From contig NC_092666.1 of the NCBI RefSeq assembly GCF_032118995.1, forward strand, positions 5,158,501-5,222,500: a stretch of 64,000 bases of DNA. Reading direction: 5' to 3'. A model generated the notes under the pieces. That model was not told the DNA's origin. It saw nothing but the letters and a program-made list of their open reading frames with translations, and did no database searches. The position numbers and the translations under genes are program-made. The stretch's first letter is position 1; each line of letters opens with the position of its first letter. Source of the stretch: Asterias amurensis (lineage: Eukaryota > Echinodermata > Asteroidea > Forcipulatida > Asteriidae). Shown one piece after another: positions 57,101-64,000 of the stretch.

Positions 57101-60100
57101 TATGAGCGATATTAACGTGTAAATAAAGAAACAGGATAACCCTGACATGCTTGGACGACCCCCAGACCATCTTGACAAAGTATGAAACAGAAGGATTGTC
57201 AAAACGATCTGAGTAGCTGACCGAGAGTATCAAGGTCATCCCATTTAAGAAACTGATTACAAAACAAAACTGTTTTTACACTATCACAAATACTATGGTT
57301 GAGGCAGCTCACATACTTAAGGTGTGTGATAAACAATGAAATAGAAAATCTGTTGGGTGAGTACGGAGAATAGCAGTGAAAACACAGTTTACAACATGTA
57401 ACCAAACTGTTCTTAAAGGAACACGTTGCCTTGGATCGGACGAGTTGGTCTTTAAAAAGCGTTTGTAACCTTTTTCAATAAAATGCATTTGGTTGTAAAG
57501 AAAAGTGTTTTAAAAGTAGAATACAATGATCTACACAAATTCGCGTCAAAATTACGTGGTTTTCCCTTTTACGGTGCGAACTAACACGGTTGGCCAGTAA
57601 TGGGAGTCAAAAGTTTGACGCCTATAAATGGCTGACCGTGTTAGTCGACGATGTGAAAGGAAAACCGTGCATATTAGCGGCATGTTTGTGTGGATAATGG
57701 TATTCTACTTTTACAACACCTTTCTACCCATATGCATTTTATAATAAACGGTTACAAATGCTTTTCCATGACCAACTAGAGCGATCCAAGGCAATGTGTT
57801 CCTTTAAAGATGGTCCTTAAAACCACCACAATCGGCTGTTGCATTAGAGGAAAAAAAAGTGTGGAAAAAATCTGCTTTGAACTTCATTATCAGTAACCTC
57901 TCAGGCTATTAAAATAAAACAATGATATTTTTAATCCATTTTTTAGATCCATGTTTGATTTTGATTTTTTTCAATTGTGATGTTCTTTTACAGCCTCAGG
58001 TGGCATGCAACCAGCACCACGACCTTCATTTGTACCTCATCAGGTCCGAGCCCGCGCCCCTCTACCCCCAGCCCACCGACCCCCGTTCAACCAGCACATG
58101 CAACGCCCAAGAATGCAACAGATGTACCAAGTACCACCGCAGGGACCTATGATGCCTCAGGGTTTTCCTATGATGCCGAGGCATGCCATGGGTGCCCAGC
58201 GACCTCCTGCTGTCATATCTGCCAAACCTACTACCTATTCAGCGAAACCAGTCAGGTTTAGTAAAACAAAGAAGGCGCAGAATACAGAGGTGTCTACTGT
58301 AACCCATACGGCAGTGGCAACCGTAACAAAACAACCAGAATACAATGGTAGGTGAACAACTACTAAAAATGAAACAGTCTTACCTATTCTTTTCCAAGTT
58401 ACCAGTGAATATTAACATACAAATATACCATAGTTTGAGGGTGACTAGTTGATATTAGCTCCCCGAGGTATTGGAAGTTGACAAACTAGTTCCTGAGGGG
58501 AAGCCCAGGGAACTAGTTTGTAGGCCTGGGCGAATTATTCGAATATCCGGTTAATGGCGAATAGGTTTTCCTATCCGTAACCGCGAATGCCTTTTTTTTC
58601 TTAACCGGATATCCGCATAGGGCGCGAATACCTATTTACAAACCGGATAATTCTGTAATTACAACCGAGTAACCGGATATTCTTTAATATCCGAATATCC
58701 GCGGACGTCGGGCGACAACTGATATGAATGTTTTGTCTGAATCCTTATGAAACTTCTATTAAGACAGCATAAAACAGCATATATTAAGTATTTAACTATG
58801 CTCACCTCCGTGAAGAGTTAAAACAATGACATTTCTGACGTAATTTGTTCAAAGATTACAAAAGTTTTCCTTCACGTAGAGTCAATGACGATCAAAAGAA
58901 AAAGCAAATCGCCATCTTTAAATTAGATCCGGTCATTTTTATGAATGAACCGAGTGACACTGTCTAAAACTAATATCAATCCGCCCAAAAGATCTCATTC
59001 ACAAACGAACAGCGCCCTCTAGCGGCAAAAAAAAATTTAAAAAATTTTTAAACAGCGCCCTCTAGCGGCGAAAAAACTATTCGAATATCCGGTTAATTTC
59101 GAATAGTTGGCCAGCGGTATCCGAATAACAAAATTTCACTATTCGCCCAGCACTACTAGTTTGTCAACTTCCAATACCGAGGGGAGCTCATCGACTAGTC
59201 ACCTGAAATAAACCATGTTATACTTATATATAGAAGAGTATGCGGTAACACCATGTAATAACAATCTCTAAGTGAGTTGGGGTGGTTTTGAAAAGAACCG
59301 TTGGGTTAACTCGACGTTTCGATCAGTATGCTCTGATCGTCTTCTGGAGAATGCTGGACTCTGATGCTGCATGCTATAAGTGAGTTGGGGTTATACTTGG
59401 TCATGTTATACTTGTTTTACTATACTTCATAGGCAGCGGACACTATTGGAAATTACTCAAAATCAATATTAGCATAAAAACTTACTTGTCAACAAGCATT
59501 GGAGGGCTCTTGATAGTATAATGAAACGGCTCCCTCTATACTGGAGTAGATTTCGAGAAAGAAAACATTTTCCACGAATTTGATTTCAAGACCTCAGGTT
59601 TAGAGTTTGAGGTCTCGAAATCAAGCATCTGAAAGCACATAACTTTTTTGTGACAAGGGTGTTTTTTCGTTCATTATTTTCTCACAACTTCAATGACAGA
59701 TTGAGAAGACATTTAAGAAGACTAGTCTTTGACAAATTACCAATAGTGTCCAGTATCTTTTAAGATTTCTTCAGGCTCGCGAGCTGCTGTGATAATGTTT
59801 ACTGGTGAGGTAGCCTCAGTTTCGATACCAGAAATATATAACAGTAGTGGTAGTAGGGATTTACCCCAGGGTTTTGGGTTAACATAGCAATCACACTTGT
59901 TTAAAGGTTCATGAGGCTTGCAAGCTGCTGTGATTAAGTTTCATTTATGAGACTTTCTTGGTTTCATCATCACAAGTACATATAGAATTATAAACAATAT
60001 TTCTTGTGTTTTTCATTGCAGTAAACTCAACACCCTACGCCCAACCTGCCATTGCACAGCAACACGCAGCTATGCAGATGTTCACAGCATCAACACATCA

Positions 60101-63100
60101 GCCTGCTGCTGCTGTGACCTACAGTACCATGGGACAGCAGCAGCAGCAGCAGCAGCAACAACTGCAGCAGCAACAGCAACCAGAAGGAGCTGCAGGTTCC
60201 TCAGATCAGCAGAAGAAGAAAGATAAGAAGAAGAAGTTTGTGCGAACGGCAGCAAGTACGATGTGGGAGGATGAGAGTCTAGCAGAATGGGATCAGAGTA
60301 AGTAACACCCGTTTCAGACAGGTGTACCAGAGTTGCGCCGAACCAAATAGATACATGTACGGTGCGACTCTGGATCGACCCACATAACTTTTTGTTTCAG
60401 ACAGGCAAACTTAACATAACATTTACATTGGCCCGGCTCATGACAAGTTTGACGTCTGAAACCAATGTGCTCCAAAGTTGTTCCAAACAACTGCAACAGT
60501 CAATCCTTCGACTTCTAGCGCGTCAAGTCGCTCCTAACTGTTTCAGATTCATTCAGAAATTGGTTCGGCGCGACTCTGGAGCGCCTGTCTGAAATGGGTA
60601 TAAAAAACAAAATTGAGAGTTAGAAATTTCACGGGATAAAGAACATATTTCTGGTTTTACCCACCGATGCGTGTTAGCACTGTATACTCCGTAATTTCCC
60701 GAGTCCTGTGAAAAAATATCACAGGCATGTTACTCGGGTGGGATTCAAACCATGCCCTTGCAATTTTAGAGCAGTGTCTTCGTACTAGACCACCAAGATT
60801 GCCTGATAGGGTTTTTTTCATCCATGTCTTTTATTTTTACCACACACGTCTATTTTCACATTATTCAGTAGTTAGTGGCAGTTTAAAAAAAATGTTGTGT
60901 AGTTTTTTGTAGAGACGCTAATATTCCCACATAACTGCTCGATTTGACTCGATGTTGACAAAATGAATGCATGCGTTGCGCGTAGATATAACTATGCTGT
61001 ACATGATGTACAATACATCATAATATGAACCACTTTCTCGAGCATGCGCAGACACGTCAAGTCTTTGTCTCAAGGCAGTAGTTGCTTGTTCACGTAATTT
61101 GACCCATAGAGGTCTTTTAATCTCACGCTATCGCTTTGTTCCGAAACACCCTCTAGCATGCAATGTTTCTTGTAGTTTTAGTCACACACAAAGAACAATG
61201 ACTAGCGGGTTGAAATCTGTTGCTGTTTATTACGGCTGGAAATTGGGTTCTCTTTCTTTGTGTGAAATTCACACAAACATCGGAATTGTTGCACTTTCTG
61301 GCTTATTTTCTGCTTCATTTTTAGAGAATGTCGATCTTGGACATCGTTGAATATAATTTATTTTCAGGAGGAAGGGCACGATGGCAATGATGAGAAAAGG
61401 GCACGGCAAAAATTGCCGGGAAAAAATTTTTGAAGGGCGTTGCGGCAATCGGTAGGGGCTTAAATGGCATGGTGTGAAAAAAAAAAACTAACTACATGTA
61501 TAAAGAAGGAGTAAACTTGCAGGTACAACCATGTAATAAATCTCCTATGTTGGAGTGTTGGCTCTAAAAAGAGCTTTTAGGGTCTCAACATTTCAGAAAG
61601 GGGGACCAAAGAGTCTTTGCATGTGTGCATACAAACTTAACACAACTAAGCATTCTTTGCTTACATAGCTTGTGCAGACATTTGGTGTTAATCCTGTAAG
61701 CAGAGATTTGTAACTTAATTAAGGCGCCTTGTCAAAGCCTCCAAGCCGTTCCATTCCGCGTGCATTCTGCAGGAGTCCGCGAATTTTTATAACAAAAGAA
61801 CCCGTAGCAACCGGGCATGTCCACGGCCACGACGGCTCATTTACATGTCGATAAACATGAATAGTCCGGCAGCTCCACTGAGCGACCGGTCGGCTATTGT
61901 TAGGTCAAGCTTATTCGCTGACAGGCAGAACAGCAGAGGAACGCAGGTGGTTAACAATGGCTTTACCTTTACAGATTAAAAAGCAAAGTAAGGTGGATTT
62001 GTAATTAACAACCATTTCCTCCAATGTGTGATTTTTAAGACTGGTTCTTAGGCCTACATGACCAAAACATCTGAATTCTATAAATGTTTTCTTTATTCCC
62101 GACTGCGACTGACAAAAGTTTCAGCCATTAAATTGCACGCTACACATGTGTGTACGTGCAAGCTCCGGTTTATAGTTTTAGTGATTTACGATGTTATCCC
62201 ACCAAGGTTCAAAAGTTGGCGTCATCGGAGTGTAGCAGTGACATAGGGGACCATTTTTAACAGTTATCATTTTGCAGCGATCAAAATTAGCATAAAATTA
62301 CCAATATACATGTTTCATACAAAGTTATCATACGGGGAAAATGGAAAGGGTATGTGAAAAATTACTTCTTTCTCGAAAACTATGTAACTTCAGAGGAAGC
62401 TGTTTTCTCAAAAGGGTTTAAACTACCGACAGCTCCCCATTACTCAATATGCTAAAAATGATTTTGAGTATTAACCAAAAGTGTCCACTGCCTTTAAGTT
62501 TCCACGGTAAGCAAAAACCTTGGCCCGGTTCTCCTCAGGAACTGATTGAATCAATAAAGAGAATCGCAGCAATTAATCAATGTTTTGTTTGTTTTGTTTT
62601 TTTGTTTTTTAGATGATTTCAGGATATTCTGCGGTGACATCGGGAATGAAGTCACAGATGAACTTCTTACCAAAGTTTTTGGCCGATACCCATCCTTCAT
62701 AAAAGCAAAGGTGAGGAGAAAAAAAATAATACATCATTGTGATTCCTATCATGCTCATTTCTGCTAAGCAGAAAATTCTTATAGCTTGTGACTGCTATCA
62801 TGCTCATTTCTGCTTAGCAGAAAATTCTTGAGCACTGTTTTCTGCTTAAAGACACTGGACACTATTGGTAATTGTCAACATATACATAAAATAACAAACC
62901 TGTGAAAATTTGAGCTCAATCTGTCGTCAAAGTTGCAAGATAATAATGAAAGGTTGTGTGCTTTCAGATGCTTGATTTCGAGACCTCAAATTCTAAATCT
63001 GAGGTCTAAATTTGAGGTCTCAATATCAAATTTGTTGAAAATTACTTCTTTCTCGAAAACTACATTACTTCAGAGGGAGCCGTTTCTCACAATGTTTTAT

Positions 63101-63374
63101 ACTACACCTCTTCCCATTACTCGTTACCAAGAAAGGTTTTATGCCAATAGTTATTTTAAGTAATTAACAAGTAATGTCCACTGCCTTTAAGCAGCTCTAT
63201 GAAATTGGGCCCTGTTGCTCAAGAGTTATTGATTAAAGAAAATTCAATTACTTTTATTTCCATGGTTATATTTCCAGGTTGTTCGAGACAAAAGAACAAA
63301 CAAAACAAAGGGGTATGGTTTTGTTAGCTTCAAGGATCCCAATGACTTTGTGCAAGCAATGCGTGAATGGAATG
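51062..63374 (+). CDS. RBM42: RBM42, RNA-binding protein 42 (six exons seen, 3' end outside)
   Basis: Joined exons 51062-51144, 56076-56524, 57994-58347, 60022-60297, 62613-62710 and 63278-63374 give 452 codons plus one base with no stop, and every junction is GT/AG and phase-compatible. The N-terminus carries the conserved FEQEIL segment. The middle is Pro/Gln/Met-rich and disordered with a RPSFVPH motif. Then come a basic DKKKKFVRTAAS segment, WEDESLAEWDQ, and a C-terminal RRM with RNP2 RIFCGDIG and RNP1 KGYGFVSF. This domain order and the linker before the RRM match vertebrate RBM42 (about 480 residues), a nuclear and cytoplasmic RNA-binding protein linked to splicing and hnRNP K. The final exon, beginning within GKY, lies beyond 64000. 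Confidence 0.93.
51335..52115. mobile_element. Mutator-like foldback element with 9 bp target duplication
   Basis: Perfect ends TAGTTGCGATAACG and CGTTATCGCAACTA begin long terminal inverted repeats of roughly 260 bp, including AAACTTACCAGAT and ATCTGGTAAGTTT. The flanks carry a 9 bp direct duplication, ACACTGACA, at 51326-51334 and 52116-52124. Long inverted repeats plus a 9 bp duplication are characteristic of Mutator-like elements. No transposase is present, so it is non-autonomous. It sits in RBM42 intron 1, 190 bp after exon 1. Confidence 0.85.
52125..53470. other. RBM42 intron 1, unassigned part
   Basis: Contains an AATAATAATAATAA run at about 52150 and an ACACACACACAC run near 52303. 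No gene recognised. Confidence 0.4.
53475..53590. repeat. GGCCTTGATGCCCTTT repeat
   Basis: Tandem degenerate GGCCTTGGTGCCCT units, inverse of the GGGCACCAAGGCAAT family at 33160 and 61376. Confidence 0.55.
53591..55690. other. RBM42 intron 1, unassigned part
   Basis: AT-rich sequence with poly-G at about 55085-55105; no gene seen. Confidence 0.4.
55691..55812. repeat. AAGGCAT...GAGGCAATCGCC repeat
   Basis: Same family as the unit inside 32983-33290, including GAGGCAATCGCCTT and CCTCCGTGAAGTATC. Confidence 0.55.
55817..55984. mobile_element. MITE with CCGATTTCAC ends
   Basis: CAGCCGATTTCACAAA at the left faces GTGGTGAAATCGACGGCTG at the right, and GATTAATCCTA/CTAAGTTAGG motifs repeat inside. 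Part of a related element is visible at 155-300 (GTTGATTTCACCAAACTC). Confidence 0.65.
56076..56524 (+). CDS. RBM42: RBM42 exon 2
   Basis: Acceptor TGTAG|G. Encodes FEQEILTRRDENAKSRSF followed by a long Pro/Ser/Gln-rich segment with PPPPPEA. Donor CATG|GTGAGT, phase 1. The frame stays open a further 41 codons into the intron, which I regard as read-through rather than coding. Confidence 0.93.
56527..57250. repeat. Direct and inverted duplication in RBM42 intron 2
   Basis: AGTCGAACAATCA...CTGACAATCCC at 56527-56640 recurs directly at 56689-56790 and again, inverted, at about 57195-57245. GGTTATCCTGTTTCC (56826) pairs with GAAACAGGATAACC (57129), outlining a foldback element that has captured or duplicated the sequence next to the exon 2 donor. 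Confidence 0.7.
57413..57807. mobile_element. TTAA foldback MITE, family B
   Basis: TTAA at both ends, AGGAACACGTTGCCTTGG start. The body is more diverged than the two duplicated copies. RBM42 intron 2. Confidence 0.88.
57994..58347 (+). CDS. RBM42: RBM42 exon 3
   Basis: Acceptor TTTTACAG|CC. Encodes the conserved RPSFVPHQVRARAP block, a Met/Pro/Gln-rich stretch (QMYQVPPQGPMMPQGFP), then RPPAVISAKPTTYSAKPV. Donor AATG|GTAGGT, phase 1. Confidence 0.93.
58440..59211. mobile_element. Foldback element hosting a nested hAT-like MITE
   Basis: GGTGACTAGTTGAT...CAAACTAG at the left is the inverse of CTAGTTTGTCAACTTCC...GACTAGTCACC at the right. Without the insertion at 58521-59155 the host would be a hairpin of about 130 bp. 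Confidence 0.8.
58521..59155. mobile_element. hAT-like MITE with 8 bp target duplication
   Basis: Ends TAGGCCTGGGCGAAT and ATTCGCCCAGCACTA form imperfect inverted repeats. The flanks carry an exact 8 bp duplication, CTAGTTTG, at 58513-58520 and 59156-59163. An 8 bp duplication is typical of hAT transposition. The interior has ATTCGAATATCCGGTTAA modules and a doubled AGCGCCCTCTAGCGGC. No transposase. Confidence 0.88.
59229..59400. repeat. Retroelement-like fragment with CGATCAG hairpin
   Basis: CGATCAGTATGCTCTGATCG forms a 7 bp stem; flanking text GACGTTTCGATCAG and GTCTTCTGGAGAATGCTGG is of a kind dispersed in invertebrate genomes. Family not determined. Confidence 0.45.
59431..59763 (-). 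mobile_element. TTAA-MITE family A
   Basis: AGGCAGCGGACACTATTGG start and ATAGTGTCCAGTATCTTTTAA end. RBM42 intron 3. Confidence 0.82.
60022..60297 (+). CDS. RBM42: RBM42 exon 4
   Basis: Acceptor TTCATTGCAG|TA, donor CAGA|GTAAGT, phase 1. Encodes an Ala/Gln-rich part with a nine-Gln run interrupted by Leu (mixed CAG/CAA codons), then DQQKKKDKKKKFVRTAAS and WEDESLAEWDQ. The last part is the signature just before the RRM in RBM42. Confidence 0.95.
60306..60601. mobile_element. MITE with CCCRTTTCAGACAGG ends
   Basis: ACCCGTTTCAGACAGGTG at the left and CGCCTGTCTGAAATGGGT at the right are inverse complements. Subterminal GTTGCGCCGAACC and GGTTCGGCGCGAC pair too. It begins 9 bp after the exon 4 donor. 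Confidence 0.82.
60655..60810 (-). mobile_element. tRNA-derived SINE, antisense
   Basis: CACAGGCATGTTACTCGGGT, B-box inverse GTGGGATTCAAACC and an anticodon-arm-like ACTAGACCACCAAGATTGCC. Same family as 7015-7180. Confidence 0.68.
60811..61956. other. RBM42 intron 4, unassigned
   Basis: Holds a GGGCACGATGGCAAT repeat at 61373-61480 (related to 33160) and a CG-richer stretch at 61730-61950. Otherwise nothing recognised. Confidence 0.4.
61957..61987 (+). CDS. Candidate alternative or nested first exon (MALPLQIKKQ)
   Basis: AACAATGG is a good start context, preceded by CG-richer promoter-like sequence. Ten codons lead to a consensus donor, CAAA|GTAAGG, in phase 1, the same phase as the RBM42 exon 4/5 junction. 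It could be an alternative promoter and first exon splicing to the RRM exon at 62613, or chance. Confidence 0.25.
62350..62499 (+). mobile_element. TTAA-MITE family A, 3' fragment
   Basis: From GAAAAATTACTTCTTTCTCG to GTGTCCACTGCCTTTAA; left half absent. Confidence 0.8.
62613..62710 (+). CDS. RBM42: RBM42 exon 5 (RRM, first half)
   Basis: T-rich tract and TTTTTTAG|AT acceptor. Encodes DFRIFCGDIGNEVTDELLTK and then the first RRM helix and strand (VFGRYPSFIKAK). RNP2 is RIFCGDIG, with the aromatic Phe needed for base stacking. Donor AAAG|GTGAGG, phase 0. Confidence 0.96.
62846..63190 (+). mobile_element. TTAA-MITE family A
   Basis: TTAA-AGACACTGGACACTATT start and ATGTCCACTGCCTTTAA end, with a small deletion after TIR and a locally doubled TCTGAGGTCT. 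RBM42 intron 5. Confidence 0.85.
63278..63374 (+). CDS. RBM42: RBM42 exon 6 (RRM, second half)
   Basis: Acceptor TTTCCAG|GTT. Encodes VVRDKRTNKTKGYGFVSF (RNP1 KGYGFVSF) and KDPNDFVQAMREWNG. Donor AATG|GTAAAT, phase 1. The rest of the RRM and the C-terminus are outside the window. Confidence 0.96.
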
Positions 63375-64000
63375 GTAAATATGATTTGTATTTTTATTAT
63401 TAATATGTTATGTTTTCTGACTCAAAGAAGTCGTTGTATTTCCTCTGATCTATCTTGTGTCAGAGAGAGCTGTCTCGTCTTTTGTCCTTTCCTTTTGTTT
63501 GCATGTCTGTCTGTTTGTTTGTCTATTGTCTATTTGTCTGTCTGGCTGCTTATCAAAGCGGACCAAGACTCTTTTTGTTACATTTATACTGCTTACTACT
63601 ACTTAATATCATTTTTGCTTTACTCCATAGTTACATGTACTAGTCGATACTTTTCTTGAAAGTATAAAAGTAAATGTGTATTTGAATTGGGTTGAATTAA
63701 AGTGAATTAATAAATACCTCAGACAGTTTCGCTATTCCTATTGGTGGAGAGCACGTCACGTGGGTGTGTATAAACCTTTGTTTATGACCAGTCAAAAGTA
63801 TTGAAACATGGGCGTGACACGCGAGCTTGCAAATGTTCTTATAAGACAGTTTCTTCATTCCTGTTGGTCGAGAGCAACGGCTCAAACAGTTGTGCCACAT
63901 CACGCGAAACGCGCGATGTACATAGCATTCCCTTATAAGGAGTTGTTTACCCGAGGGCTGCGGAGGGCTATACCATTTCATAGCTGGAGGGGTGTTGTGT
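63375..64000. other. RBM42 intron 6, partial
   Basis: Contains a duplicated module starting GACAGTTTC at 63723 and 63846 (about 123 bp apart) with GAGAGCA and CGCG-rich ends, probably a short transposon remnant. No exon seen. Confidence 0.45.

Noticed and set aside
59320..59360. Hammerhead-ribozyme-like core (inverse reads CTGATCGAAACGTC)
   Set aside because: The stem II segment between CTGAT and CGAAAC is missing, so the catalytic fold is not formed.

Overview
This is an animal nuclear genome window. It has intron-split genes with GT/AG junctions, very little coding sequence, dense short inverted-repeat transposons, tRNA-derived SINEs, dead non-LTR retrotransposon fragments and several satellites. 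The best guess is an echinoderm, most likely a sea star. That rests on protein similarity and on my recollection of the abundant TTAA-flanked repeat beginning AGGCAGTGGACACTATT; no search was run.

Layout. Positions 1-11168 are the left copy of a roughly 10.5-11 kb duplication. The second copy lies in the same orientation at 38747-49304. Its first ~4.4 kb is about 99% identical and the rest visibly more diverged. Both copies hold a dead LINE fragment, SINEs, MITEs, a candidate tiny first exon and a ~655 bp tandem repeat. Positions 11850-14890 are a 12 bp minisatellite of about 253 units with no indel, followed by 29 bp arrays in a higher-order pattern (14892-16010). Positions 16400-20050 hold hairpins, a ~230 bp tandem repeat and MITEs.

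From 20089 to 26405 there are scattered exon-like pieces of an unrecognised coiled-coil protein, interrupted by a LINE remnant. Positions 26500-33400 are mainly repeats, including a striking nested palindrome cluster at 30050-30720. Positions 33410-38521 carry two exons that look like the start of the helicase domain of ERCC6L2, an SNF2-family DNA repair/remodelling ATPase. One has an in-frame TGA and no later helicase exon follows, so this looks like a truncated or decayed copy. A G-rich higher-order satellite fills the preceding intron.

The only gene supported with high confidence is RBM42 (51062 to beyond 63374, plus strand). It encodes an RNA-binding protein with a C-terminal RRM. Six coding exons keep the reading frame through every junction, and the last exon(s) lie past the window edge. 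Its introns carry a Mutator-like element with a 9 bp target duplication, a hAT-like MITE with an 8 bp duplication nested in a foldback element, and several TTAA MITEs.

No operons, rRNA, tRNA genes or CRISPR arrays are supported. The genes show no functional link beyond being neighbours on one strand.
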